From positions 2,046,001-2,110,000 of the forward strand of contig NZ_CP150664.1 of assembly GCF_038024035.1 (NCBI RefSeq): a DNA stretch of 64,000 nt, written 5' to 3'. The position numbers and the translations under genes are program-made. Under the pieces are notes generated by a model. It ran no database searches. It was not told where the DNA came from and saw nothing but the letters and a program-made list of their open reading frames with translations. This document shows positions 53,278 to 61,851 of the stretch, in pieces. Position 1 is the stretch's first letter, and every line of letters starts with the position of its first letter. Source of the stretch: Polaribacter pacificus (GTDB lineage: Bacteria; Bacteroidota; Bacteroidia; Flavobacteriales; Flavobacteriaceae).

Positions 53278-55638
53278 TTAAAACTTAAGCGTCACACCTA
53301 CTAAGAAATTTCGAGTCGCTTGCGGGTAATACCCAGCGCCATCAACAGTGGTCGTTTGGTTAGCGTTAGACCAGGTATCATCATAGGTAAAATAATATCC
53401 TCTATCTACATACTCTCTACCGAATAGGTTATTAACCAATCCAGTAAATAAAATAGATTTAAAAACCTTATTGGTTTTCCACTCATACGAGATGTTAAAA
53501 TCACTTGTAAAATAATCATCTAAAACATCGTTCTCAGTAACAGCGCTATTAAGATTGCTCATGTATTGAGATCCAACATATTTTGATAATAAAGCAACTT
53601 GAAATTGTTCTGTTGGGTGATACACCAAAGCATTCCCAGCAACAACATTCGGGCTAAAAGAAAGGTTTGTCTTTCCAAGGTTAGCAATTTGCCCGTTAAT
53701 AGGTGCTTTAAAATCTAGGTTTTTATTGTCGCTTATGGCGATGTTTGGACGTAATGAGAAGTTTTTATTGAAACGAATTTCTGCATCAACTTCAAGTCCT
53801 AAGCGATAACTCTTACCACTAGTAGCTCTTATTGGGTTCCCAGAATTGTCAATCGCTCCAGTAAGCACTAACTGATTGGTATAACGCATATAATAAACAT
53901 TTGAGTTTATGGTAATATTTTGGCTGTTAAAACGCCATCCCAATTCATAATCATGTAAGTTTTCATGAGCGCGAATCCCTCCTTCAAAATCATTTCTGTT
54001 TGGCTCTTTATTGGCAACACCAAACGATGCATACAGCTGTTGTTGGTTGTTGATGTTAAAGCTAGCTCCAAACTTTGGATTGAAAAAACTAAAGTTGGTG
54101 TCTACATCAATTGGAGCAATATCTGATGTAATTCCTTTGGTTTGATAGTTTACAAAACGTCCTTGCAAATCTACATAAGCACTAAAACGATCTGTAACTT
54201 TAAACGTTGCTTTAGAAAATATAGAAAAATCATTTTTAGAAGCATCACTAAAGTAATAACGATCTCTAATAGCTGCATTTGGAGCAAACTGCTTGGCCCA
54301 AATAACTTCTCCATAATGATCGTTAGAATAGCTGCTGTAAGAAAGTCCACTGATCAATTCTAATCGATCGTCTTGGTAGTTTGCATTAAAATTAGCCACA
54401 TAAAATTTGTTGTCTAACCATCTGCGAACAATCAAATCTGTTTCTCCACTTCCGTTGGTAGCAAGTACGATACCATTAAAATCTGCAACATCTTCATCCT
54501 CTTTAAACTGCTCAAAGAAACCTTGTCCTTTGGTAAAGTTTAATCCGACGTTGGTAGACCAATGATCGTTAAGTTTCTGATTCCAGTGCAACTGATAATG
54601 ATCTTGTTGGTAATCATCTACTTCGTTTTCATAAGTATATGGATTTTGTCTTCTGTTATCCTTTAATTGAGTTGCGTCAATACCATACCAAGCTTGATAG
54701 GTTTTTTCTTTTCCACCAAAAGTAACCGCTTTAATTAGAGTGTTTTCATCGGTATAAGAAGCTTGTAAAAAATACGATTTTAAATCAGTAAAGGCTCTAT
54801 CAATATAGCCATCAGAATAAATTTTAGACAGACGTCCAGCAATTTCTACATGCTCGTTAATTTTACCAGTACTAAATTTTACGGTATGCTTTCTGGTGTT
54901 GTAAGATCCAAAAGAATTGGCAATTTCACCGTAAGCATTCTCAGAAGTAGCATCGGTTAAAATATTTAAAGAGGCTCCAAAGGCACCTGTTCCGTTAGTA
55001 GAGGTACCAACACCACGTTGCAATTGCAAACTTTGTGTAGAAGAAGCAAAATCTCCTAGATTAACCCAAAAAGTACCTTGACTTTCTGCATCGTTATAAG
55101 GAATTCCGTTAATCGTCACATTTACGCGCTCTGCATTTGAACCTCTCACATTAATGTAGGTATAACCAACACCAGCTCCAGCATCTGAAGATGATACCAC
55201 AGACGGTAAATAGTTAAGAAGCATCGGAATGTCTTGCCCTAAATTGCGTTTTTCAATCTGCTTTTTACTCAAATTAGAGTGGGTTACCGGTGCGTTTGAT
55301 TTGACTCTCACTGCAGCAACTAAAACCTCGTCCAACAGATTGGTTTCTGGAGTTAAATAAAAGAACAACTCTTTGTTTTGGCGACCAATGCTTATTGGTT
55401 TTACCTGAGTTTTGTAGCCAATATAACGAACCTCTACTTGATAAGTTCCTGGTGAAACTTGCAGTTGGTACTTTCCTTCAAAATCAGATGAAGTTCCTTT
55501 GTTGGCATTTTTAATGAAGACAGTGGCCTGTGCTAAAGGTTGGTTGTTTTCATCATAGATTTTACCAGAAATGGTAAAGCTTTGGGAGTTTACAAGTGCG
55601 CTTGTAAACAAGAATAAAAAAATGGTAATTTTTTTCAT
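53278..55638 (-). CDS. TonB-dependent outer-membrane receptor under TPP riboswitch control, probable thiamine transporter
   Basis: 786 residues. Signal peptide (1-18), a carboxypeptidase-regulatory-like beta domain (about 22-95, SGKIYDENNQPLAQATVFI), a plug domain (about 110-225, with VNVRGSNAERVNVTINGIPYNDAE-like sequence) and the C-terminal barrel ending in FLVGVTLKF. It is preceded by a TPP riboswitch, and receptors with this arrangement are considered thiamine or thiamine-derivative transporters in Bacteroidota. The energy comes from TonB/ExbBD. It is monocistronic, bounded by the shared terminator. Confidence 0.9.
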   Translation of the reverse strand: MKKITIFLFLFTSALVNSQSFTISGKIYDENNQPLAQATVFIKNANKGTSSDFEGKYQLQVSPGTYQVEVRYIGYKTQVKPISIGRQNKELFFYLTPETNLLDEVLVAAVRVKSNAPVTHSNLSKKQIEKRNLGQDIPMLLNYLPSVVSSSDAGAGVGYTYINVRGSNAERVNVTINGIPYNDAESQGTFWVNLGDFASSTQSLQLQRGVGTSTNGTGAFGASLNILTDATSENAYGEIANSFGSYNTRKHTVKFSTGKINEHVEIAGRLSKIYSDGYIDRAFTDLKSYFLQASYTDENTLIKAVTFGGKEKTYQAWYGIDATQLKDNRRQNPYTYENEVDDYQQDHYQLHWNQKLNDHWSTNVGLNFTKGQGFFEQFKEDEDVADFNGIVLATNGSGETDLIVRRWLDNKFYVANFNANYQDDRLELISGLSYSSYSNDHYGEVIWAKQFAPNAAIRDRYYFSDASKNDFSIFSKATFKVTDRFSAYVDLQGRFVNYQTKGITSDIAPIDVDTNFSFFNPKFGASFNINNQQQLYASFGVANKEPNRNDFEGGIRAHENLHDYELGWRFNSQNITINSNVYYMRYTNQLVLTGAIDNSGNPIRATSGKSYRLGLEVDAEIRFNKNFSLRPNIAISDNKNLDFKAPINGQIANLGKTNLSFSPNVVAGNALVYHPTEQFQVALLSKYVGSQYMSNLNSAVTENDVLDDYFTSDFNISYEWKTNKVFKSILFTGLVNNLFGREYVDRGYYFTYDDTWSNANQTTTVDGAGYYPQATRNFLVGVTLKF

Positions 55639-55739
55639 TTTAAAAAATTTAAAACGAATAAAAAGAGGTAATTATTCTTGTGAATAATAGTGAATAATTA
55701 ATTGTTGTTAGTACTTCAGAACATTTCCTAATAATAACA

Positions 55740-55852
55740 TTCATTTCCCTAAACAGCATTACCTGTTCTAGGTTCTTTGGGTATGATCTCAGCCTTTGTG
55801 TAAGTTTTGAGTTATTTACAACTCTTAACTAAAAAAAGCACCCCTTTATGAG
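55740..55852 (-). ncRNA. TPP (THI-box) riboswitch
   Basis: On the minus strand the conserved core is visible in order: GGGGTGC (55844-55838), GGCTGAGA with ACCC (55794-55779), GAACCTG-type and AGGTAATGCTG (about 55770-55754), and GGGA (55750-55746). Outer bases CAT/ATG can close the first stem. The predicted transcription start is just before it, so the element starts the mRNA of the TonB receptor. About 100 bases separate it from the start codon; a hairpin ATTATTC-ACAA-GAATAAT lies in this part, close to the ribosome site, and may belong to the expression platform. Confidence 0.93.
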
Positions 55853-55859
55853 AACGGGG

Positions 55860-55893
55860 CAAATGTAAAATAGATTTTTGAATTGGGAAACAA
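55860..55893 (-). promoter_or_regulatory. Promoter upstream of the TPP riboswitch
   Basis: On the minus strand TTG (55893-55891), a 23-base spacer and TACATTTG (55867-55860). Predicted transcription start near 55853. Confidence 0.55.
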
Positions 55894-55977
55894 GAATCGT
55901 TTTTTTATTCCCTTAGTTTTTATTGTGCTATGTTTAAACGTCTTAATTTTATATCTTTATCGCAAACAGATATTATT

Positions 55978-57030
55978 TTGAAAAAACTACTCATATTGTT
56001 TTTCTTAGCCTCAGTTTGTTTGAGTTGCACAAAAGAAAAAACTTTTCTCATAAAGGGAACAATTTCTGGCGATCTGCCTAAGTATATTTATTTGTCTTAT
56101 GATGAAAAAAAGGACAGCGCTTTAATACGTAACAACAATTTTATTTTTAGAGGTAAAGTTTTAAAACCAACACAAGCGAGTTTTTATATAATTGGAGTTT
56201 CTACGATAAATAAGTTTTTTTATATTGACAATAGTAACCTTCAAATAAAATTAACAAATACCATAAAAACTTACCAAAAAAATGGAAATGATATTCAGGT
56301 AAATTTTATAAACATAGATACCGTTTTTGGAAATGATCTTTCAGTATTAGAGGCTAATTTTGAGAGATTTAAAGCAAATAATAAAACTCAAAATAATTGG
56401 AAAGAAAAAGTATATGAAAGGTTAGATAGTTTGATTTCTATCAATCCCAAGAATCTATTTTTTGGAGATCAACTATACAGTCTAGCTTTAAAAAAGACAT
56501 TGACTCCTACTGAAATAGAAAGCTTGTTTTCTAAACTAAATTTAGAGTATCAGTCTAAAGAGAGTATAAATGGAATTCAAGAATATATTAACCCTGTTAA
56601 AAAAATAGCAGTAGGTAATGTTATTTTTGATTTTCAATTACCAACTCCAGATAAAACATTTATAAACACAACTCAGTATAGAGGTAAGTATTTGTTCATT
56701 CATTTCTGGGCTTCATGGTGTGCACCTTGTAGAAAAGATAATATTGAGCTAAAAGAAGTGTATGCAAAATATAAAAAACATCCCTTACACATACTTAACG
56801 TTTCAACAGATACAGATTTAACCAAGTGGAAAAATGCGATTAAAGCAGATGGTGTTTCCTGGGATAATGTAGTTGACGATAGAAAATCAATGAGTGATAT
56901 ACTGGCAAAATATGACGCAATATCTTCAATCCCCAAAAGTTATTTAATAGATCCTGATGGACAGGTGATTCTCGCAAATCCAACGATTGAAGAATTGAAA
57001 AAAAAGCTTAACGAAGTTATCAAAAATTAA
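55978..57030 (+). CDS. TlpA-type thioredoxin lipoprotein (DUF4369-like N-terminus)
   Basis: 350 residues from a TTG at 55978. The frame is open to an ATG at 55930, but TATCTTTA at 55952-55959 looks like a -7 box inside it, and the signal peptide (KKLLILFFLASVCLSC) begins right after the TTG. After the lipobox, a beta-rich domain (about 25-110, FLIKGTISGDLPKYIYLSY) resembles DUF4369, followed by a linker and a C-terminal thioredoxin domain with FWASWCAPCRK (about 242) and PKSYLIDPDGQV. It likely reduces disulfides in the periplasm. It runs opposite to the thiamine genes on both sides. Confidence 0.85.
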   Translation: MKKLLILFFLASVCLSCTKEKTFLIKGTISGDLPKYIYLSYDEKKDSALIRNNNFIFRGKVLKPTQASFYIIGVSTINKFFYIDNSNLQIKLTNTIKTYQKNGNDIQVNFINIDTVFGNDLSVLEANFERFKANNKTQNNWKEKVYERLDSLISINPKNLFFGDQLYSLALKKTLTPTEIESLFSKLNLEYQSKESINGIQEYINPVKKIAVGNVIFDFQLPTPDKTFINTTQYRGKYLFIHFWASWCAPCRKDNIELKEVYAKYKKHPLHILNVSTDTDLTKWKNAIKADGVSWDNVVDDRKSMSDILAKYDAISSIPKSYLIDPDGQVILANPTIEELKKKLNEVIKN

Positions 57031-57063
57031 GGAACATTCATGAAAATGAATATATTTTGCTTA

Positions 57064-57468
57064 TTATTCCAACCCCGGTTTTTTACGCAAAGCTTTCTTT
57101 ACAGAGGTCTTCTTTTTGTTTTCTGCTTTTCTTTTTATTGAAGCTTTACTCGGCTTTGTAGGTCTTCGTTTTTTAGGAATAATGAGACTGAGCTTGATGA
57201 GTTCAAGAAAACGTTGAATGACCAATTCTTTATTCTTGTGCTGACTTCTACTTTCATCACAGGTGAGTAATAAGACGTTTTCTTTTGTAAGTCGGGTTGC
57301 TAAGTTTTTTAGCAAGAGCAATTTTTCTTCTTCAGAAAATTCAAGAGAGTTTTCTAGATCAAAAAACAATTCAATTTTAGACGAAACCTTATTTACATGT
57401 TGTCCGCCAGCACCACTACTTCTAGTTGCTTTAAAATTGAGTTCTTTGATGAGTTTTTCTGTGTCCAA
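57064..57468 (-). CDS. arfB: Peptidyl-tRNA hydrolase ArfB (YaeJ), ribosome rescue
   Basis: 134 residues. The N-terminal GGQ motif SSGAGGQHVNKVSSKIEL and the basic C-terminal tail (KRKAENKKKTSVKKALRKKPG), which enters the mRNA channel of stalled ribosomes, are both present. Domain 2 of release factors is missing, as expected. It frees stalled ribosomes by hydrolysing peptidyl-tRNA. It is 9 bases after the kinase gene on the same strand. Confidence 0.95.
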   Translation of the reverse strand: MDTEKLIKELNFKATRSSGAGGQHVNKVSSKIELFFDLENSLEFSEEEKLLLLKNLATRLTKENVLLLTCDESRSQHKNKELVIQRFLELIKLSLIIPKKRRPTKPSKASIKRKAENKKKTSVKKALRKKPGLE

Positions 57469-57477
57469 AATAAGTTT

Positions 57478-58080
57478 TTATTTTTCTAAGCTTTTAGAGA
57501 AAGAGGCTAAGTTCTTTTTGTTTGCAATGATTTTATCTATAGCATTTACGGCAATTTGCAATCTAGCTTCTTTACTGCCCGTTAAAAGAACATAAGGACG
57601 ATTGTATTTTTTTAAAGCAGATTCAAAAGCATCAAACATCTCTTTTCTTTGCCCCGGACGATCTCTTAAATCATCTTCTTCCCAAGGAGTGTCTATATAG
57701 GTTAATAGATACAAATTGTAGGTGTTTTCTTTTGCTGCCTTGTCTAATAAAGGATCTACAAATCCACCGTAATATTCTTCTGAGTACACCTTGGTTTCTA
57801 ATAAATCAGTATCGCAAATGAGTACTCTGTCTGCTTTTTTTGCCAACTTGTTTTCTAATTTCATTTGCCCAACAGCAATAGGGATCAAATCATCGGCTTC
57901 ACAGGTTTTACGCTCGTTATTCCATTTTTTCTGTAAGTATTCACGTGCGTATTCTGGTGCCCAAACAGTATTGTAATGTCTGGCCAATTGTTTTGAAAGG
58001 GTTGTTTTTCCTGTAGATTCAGGACCAAATAAAACAACCTTTACGATGTTTGCTTTTTGCTGTCTAAGTTTTTTTTCCAT
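57478..58080 (-). CDS. NadR-type P-loop kinase (AAA_28), probable ribosylnicotinamide or thiamine kinase
   Basis: 200 residues. P-loop GPESTGKTT (19-27), EYAREYL, CDTDLLETKVYS (Walker B-like) and YIDTPWEEDDLRDRPGQR are the motifs of the C-terminal kinase domain of NadR, here without the NMN adenylyltransferase part. NadR kinases phosphorylate nicotinamide riboside using ATP. Because a thiamine-binding-type protein and a PnuC-type transporter are encoded just before it, thiamine cannot be excluded as substrate. Its start overlaps the transporter gene by 40 bases. Confidence 0.85.
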   Translation of the reverse strand: MEKKLRQQKANIVKVVLFGPESTGKTTLSKQLARHYNTVWAPEYAREYLQKKWNNERKTCEADDLIPIAVGQMKLENKLAKKADRVLICDTDLLETKVYSEEYYGGFVDPLLDKAAKENTYNLYLLTYIDTPWEEDDLRDRPGQRKEMFDAFESALKKYNRPYVLLTGSKEARLQIAVNAIDKIIANKKNLASFSKSLEK

Positions 58081-58670
58081 GCCAAATAGCCTTGATAGGC
58101 TAAGATTAAAAAGATGGTAAATTGTAGCCCAGAAAAACCGAGCCCTTTAATAAAATACAAGGGTACAGAAACTGTGTTTCCGATAATCCACAAGCTCCAA
58201 TGTTCTATTTTTTTATTTGCCATTAACCACATTGCTGCAAAAAAGATACCCGTAGTAAAAGTGTCAAAGTAATCAGTTAATCGATCAAAACGGTTAAAAT
58301 AAATGTATACAAGAATTACAAATAACGCGGTGATTAAAAAGATACCAAGTGCCTTTAGTTTGTCTTTCTTGGTCGTTCGGCTTATTTCTAAGTGATAATT
58401 CCCAACAACGCGAGTCCACATATACCATCCAAAGATGCTCATACCTGTATAGTAGATATTGATAATTAGATCACCGTACAAGGTAAATTGGTAGCAGATA
58501 TACACATAAATTACCGTACTTATAATCCCGGTAGGATAAACCCAAATACTTTCTTTTTTAGCAAACCAAACACTGGCAATACCAAAGATTACAGCTAAAA
58601 TTTCTAGAAAAATATTTAAACTGCTCGCTGTGCGATAAGGCTCTAAAAAAAAATCAAAAATTTGGTTCAT
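58041..58670 (-). CDS. pnuC: PnuC-family vitamin transporter (nicotinamide riboside or thiamine)
   Basis: 209 residues with about seven transmembrane helices. WFAKKESIWVYPTGIISTVIYVYICYQ near the N-terminus and GWYMWTRVVG are characteristic of PnuC, and the C-terminal WIIGNTVSVPLYFIKGLG matches the substrate-binding helix of the family. PnuC lets nicotinamide riboside diffuse in, trapped by phosphorylation; the related PnuT branch takes thiamine. Overlaps the upstream gene by 17 bases and the downstream kinase by 40. Confidence 0.9.
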   Translation of the reverse strand: MNQIFDFFLEPYRTASSLNIFLEILAVIFGIASVWFAKKESIWVYPTGIISTVIYVYICYQFTLYGDLIINIYYTGMSIFGWYMWTRVVGNYHLEISRTTKKDKLKALGIFLITALFVILVYIYFNRFDRLTDYFDTFTTGIFFAAMWLMANKKIEHWSLWIIGNTVSVPLYFIKGLGFSGLQFTIFLILAYQGYLAWKKNLDSKKQTS

Positions 58671-58914
58671 AATTGCTTCTGTCTGATTTGACCATTTTTA
58701 AATTAACAACTATATTTTCTTGCTGATCAAAAGCTAACTTAATTTCCTTGTTTAAAAAGTTCATCAGGCTGTCATACTCCCCGTAAATTTGAGTGCTCAT
58801 CGGATTTTCTAATAGCGTAAATTCTGAAGCTCTTAGTCTAATAATAAAATCTTTAATAGCCGTCTCAAAATCATTGTTAAGAGGTAGCAAGGTTAATTCT
58901 ATAGATACATTCAT
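58654..58914 (-). CDS. Thiamine-binding-type small protein (MTH1187/YkoF family, DUF77)
   Basis: 86 residues without a signal peptide, so cytoplasmic. MNVSIELTLLPL, FTLLENPMSTQIYGEYDSLMNFL and IVVNLKMVKSDR match the ferredoxin-like fold of the MTH1187/YkoF family, whose members bind thiamine or its hydroxymethyl pyrimidine part. First gene of the operon with pnuC, the kinase and arfB; a -7-like TACTTTTA lies at 58935-58928. The 71-base spacer upstream is too short for a TPP riboswitch. Confidence 0.75.
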   Translation of the reverse strand: MNVSIELTLLPLNNDFETAIKDFIIRLRASEFTLLENPMSTQIYGEYDSLMNFLNKEIKLAFDQQENIVVNLKMVKSDRSNYEPNF

Positions 58915-58985
58915 GATGTTTTTTTTGTAAAAGTAAAATTTTATATGAGTCTAAGACTGTTTTACCGATGAAAACAAATTATTTT

Positions 58986-59699
58986 TTATGAATCAAAAAA
59001 ATTGAGGTTTAATTCAAAAGCGGTTCCAATAACTACCAAATCAGCACCTGCAATATAGGCTTGTTCTAATTGCTGTTTATTTCGGATTCCTCCACCGACA
59101 ATTAATGGAACTGAAATTTGTTTTTTTACCTCTTTGATTATCGTAGTCGAAACTGGTTTTTTTGCGCCAGATCCGGCCTCTAAATAAATGAGTTTTTGAC
59201 CTAAATATTCACTAGCTAAAGCAGTAGAAACAATTTCTTTTAGTTGATCTTGTGCAAGCGGTGTTGTTTTACTTACTCTTTGGACAGCTGTTTCTGTTCC
59301 TCCATCTATCAACAAGTATCCAGTTGGAATTATTTCTAAGCTATTTCTTTTTAAAGTCTGGGCAGCTTTTATTTGTTGACCAATTAAATACTCTGAATTT
59401 CTTCCAGAAACGAGGCTTAAAAACAACAAGCCGTCTGCAGCATTTATTACCTGCTCTGAACTTCCTGGGAAAAGAATTACTGGTAATTTACTCAGTTTCT
59501 TTAAGGCATTTACGAGGGTTTCTATTTGTTGATTTTCATCAGTGCTACCTCCTACAAAAATATGAGTAACCATTGATTTGTGAATTTTATCCAAGAAAGA
59601 AGGAAGCTTTTCTATGTCTACCTTTTCAGGATCTAATAAAACCGCAAGAAGTTTTTTTTGGTCTGTCTTTGCGCTAAGGATGTTTTTATAAATATTCAC
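58986..59699 (-). CDS. Geranylgeranylglyceryl phosphate synthase (GGGPS/PcrB family)
   Basis: 237 residues. The TIM-barrel signature is clear: AVLLDPEKVD, VGGSTDENQ, ILFPGSSEQV, PTGYLLIDGG, YLEAGSGAKKPV, VGGGIRN and GADLVVIGTAFE. It attaches an isoprenyl chain to sn-glycerol-1-phosphate, the ether-lipid step known from Archaea; bacterial homologues exist in Bacteroidota and Firmicutes. The chain length used here cannot be read. It is 40 bases after the phosphopantetheinyl transferase on the same strand. Confidence 0.93.
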   Translation of the reverse strand: MNIYKNILSAKTDQKKLLAVLLDPEKVDIEKLPSFLDKIHKSMVTHIFVGGSTDENQQIETLVNALKKLSKLPVILFPGSSEQVINAADGLLFLSLVSGRNSEYLIGQQIKAAQTLKRNSLEIIPTGYLLIDGGTETAVQRVSKTTPLAQDQLKEIVSTALASEYLGQKLIYLEAGSGAKKPVSTTIIKEVKKQISVPLIVGGGIRNKQQLEQAYIAGADLVVIGTAFELNLNFFDS

Positions 59700-59739
59700 A
59701 GGGGGGCTAATTCAAAAGATTGTATATAAAAATATGTTT

Positions 59740-60369
59740 TTAGGAGTATGCATACACGCAAGTAAAACCTTCAAATTCTAAAAAGTGCACATGAAAGGGG
59801 TAGGTCTCGCCACGATAACGAATTTCACCCTTAGTATATGACTCTTCAAAGTTAAAATCATAAATGTAAATATGCTCTAAAAAGCGAAGCTTTTTTTTGC
59901 CGTAGATCTTGTACAAGCTTTCTTTGGCTCCCCAAACAATGGTTAATTTGCTAATTAAAGCAGCATGGTTTGCGATGGTTTTATACTCTTCTACGGGTGT
60001 AAACTTATGTGCAATTGTTAAAATCTTATCGCGTTGCTTTTCAATATCAATACCAACATATTGATTTTCTGAAATGATAATTGCGGTAAAGTTAAAAGAG
60101 TGGGTAATAGAAATGTGTTTTCCGTCCTTTAAAAAAGGTTTACCATGCTCATCATAATACAAATCACTATCACTATAACCAGCTTCTTTTAACAAATGAC
60201 GTATACTTACAAAGCCTCGTTGATGTAAGTCAGATTTCATTGAGTCTAAGCGCTGTTGACTGTTGGTTGTCAACATAATTGGAGCTATCAAGCTATCTAA
60301 AGATTCTTCAATCTTCCAGATATAAAGCTTACAGCTTTCATTAACAAGGATCCTTTTGTAAAGAGGCAT
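59740..60369 (-). CDS. 4'-phosphopantetheinyl transferase (Sfp family)
   Basis: 209 residues. The magnesium and CoA-binding motif [11 protein letters not shown] (about 104-114) and the second motif [14 protein letters not shown] (about 150-163) are intact, as is the N-terminal ISITHSFN block. It loads carrier proteins with the phosphopantetheine arm of CoA. No polyketide or peptide synthase is near, so its target is probably a carrier protein elsewhere. It is divergent from ahcY. Confidence 0.93.
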   Translation of the reverse strand: MPLYKRILVNESCKLYIWKIEESLDSLIAPIMLTTNSQQRLDSMKSDLHQRGFVSIRHLLKEAGYSDSDLYYDEHGKPFLKDGKHISITHSFNFTAIIISENQYVGIDIEKQRDKILTIAHKFTPVEEYKTIANHAALISKLTIVWGAKESLYKIYGKKKLRFLEHIYIYDFNFEESYTKGEIRYRGETYPFHVHFLEFEGFTCVYAYS

Positions 60370-60388
60370 AATTTTAAAAGTTATTCCG

Positions 60389-60396
60389 TAACTTTG
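60389..60396 (+). promoter_or_regulatory. -7 promoter box of ahcY
   Basis: TAACTTTG is a perfect TAnnTTTG match, ending 36 bases before the chosen ATG at 60433. A TTG at 60356 is 30 bases upstream, longer than usual spacing. Confidence 0.5.
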
Positions 60397-60432
60397 CAGT
60401 TCGAAAAAAGGTTATTAAACAAAGATAAGAAT

Positions 60433-61749
60433 ATGAGCACAAAAACAGCTACCTACACACCGTTTAAAGTAAAAGATATCAACTTAGCCGACTGGGGTCG
60501 AAAAGAAATTGAATTAGCAGAGGCAGAAATGCCAGGATTAATGAGTCTTAGAGAAGAGTATAAAGATTCTCAACCTCTTAAAGGAGCTCGTATAGCAGGT
60601 TGTTTGCATATGACTATCCAGACAGCAGTTCTTATTGAAACTTTAATTGCATTAGGTGCAGAGGTTACTTGGAGCTCTTGTAATATTTTTTCTACACAAG
60701 ATCAAGCTGCTGCTGCAATTGCTGCTGCAGGAATCCCTGTGTATGCTTGGAAAGGAATGAACGAAGAAGAATTTGACTGGTGTATAGAACAAACCTTGTT
60801 TTTTGGAGAAGATAAAAAACCATTAAACATGATCTTGGATGATGGTGGAGATTTAACCAATATGGTTTTAGATAGATATCCAGAATTAGCTGCAGGAATC
60901 AAAGGTTTATCAGAAGAAACTACAACTGGAGTGCATAGATTATATGAGCGTGTAAAAAACGGAACGCTACCTATGCCAGCAATTAATGTAAATGATTCTG
61001 TAACCAAATCTAAGTTTGATAACAAATACGGTTGTAAAGAATCTGCTGTGGATGCTGTTCGTAGAGCAACAGATATTATGTTAGCAGGAAAACGTGTTGT
61101 GGTTTGTGGATATGGTGATGTTGGTAAAGGTACAGCTGCTTCTTTTAAAGGTGCAGGAAGTATTGTTACAGTTACAGAAATAGATCCAATATGTGCATTA
61201 CAAGCTGCAATGGATGGTTTTGAAGTAAAACGCTTGGAAACTGTCGTTGGAAATGCAGACATCATCATTACTACTACTGGTAATAAAGACATCATACAGT
61301 CTCAACATTTTGAGGCAATGAAAGACAAAACGATTGTGTGTAATATCGGGCACTTTGATAATGAAATTGATATGGCATGGATGAATAAAAACTACGGTTC
61401 AACTAAAGTAGAAATTAAGCCACAGGTTGATAAATATACCATCAACGGAAAAGATATTATAATTTTAGCCGAAGGTCGTTTGGTAAACTTAGGTTGTGCA
61501 ACAGGACATCCAAGTTTTGTAATGTCTAATTCATTTACCAACCAAACATTGGCTCAAATTGAATTATGGACCAATACAGAGGCTTATAAGAATGATGTAT
61601 ATATGTTACCAAAACATCTTGATGAAAAAGTAGCAAAGTTACACCTTGCAAAAATTGGTGTTGAGTTAACAGAGTTAAGAAATGATCAAGCAGCTTATAT
61701 TGGAGTTCCAGTAGAAGGGCCATTTAAGCCAGAATACTACAGATACTAG
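60433..61749 (+). CDS. ahcY: S-adenosylhomocysteine hydrolase
   Basis: 438 residues from the ATG at 60433 ([15 protein letters not shown]). The frame is open to 60394, but that codon is a TTG inside the -7 box, so it is not the start. [53 protein letters not shown] and the NAD-binding [10 protein letters not shown] are diagnostic, as is the C-terminal PFKPEYYRY. It splits SAH into adenosine and homocysteine, keeping methylation going. A terminator follows 17 bases after the stop. Confidence 0.98.
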   Translation: MSTKTATYTPFKVKDINLADWGRKEIELAEAEMPGLMSLREEYKDSQPLKGARIAGCLHMTIQTAVLIETLIALGAEVTWSSCNIFSTQDQAAAAIAAAGIPVYAWKGMNEEEFDWCIEQTLFFGEDKKPLNMILDDGGDLTNMVLDRYPELAAGIKGLSEETTTGVHRLYERVKNGTLPMPAINVNDSVTKSKFDNKYGCKESAVDAVRRATDIMLAGKRVVVCGYGDVGKGTAASFKGAGSIVTVTEIDPICALQAAMDGFEVKRLETVVGNADIIITTTGNKDIIQSQHFEAMKDKTIVCNIGHFDNEIDMAWMNKNYGSTKVEIKPQVDKYTINGKDIIILAEGRLVNLGCATGHPSFVMSNSFTNQTLAQIELWTNTEAYKNDVYMLPKHLDEKVAKLHLAKIGVELTELRNDQAAYIGVPVEGPFKPEYYRY

Positions 61750-61766
61750 TACAAAACAATAAATAT

Positions 61767-61803
61767 TAAAAAACCTTTGCATTTTATGCGAAGGTTTTTT
61801 TTT
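61767..61803 (+). terminator. Terminator of ahcY
   Basis: AAAACCTTTGCAT-TTT-ATGCGAAGGTTTT stem with a nine-base T-run; one G-T wobble. Confidence 0.9.
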
Positions 61804-61851
61804 GGTCTTATAAATTCTGCTACCTTTAACATTCAACAAAAATAATTTCAG

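Noticed and set aside
60394..60432. Upstream extension of ahcY by 13 residues
   Set aside because: It would start with a TTG inside the TAACTTTG promoter box and is not similar to known AhcY N-termini.
60702..61295. 197-codon minus-strand frame inside ahcY
   Set aside because: It overlaps a highly conserved gene entirely, has no recognisable domain and no promoter.
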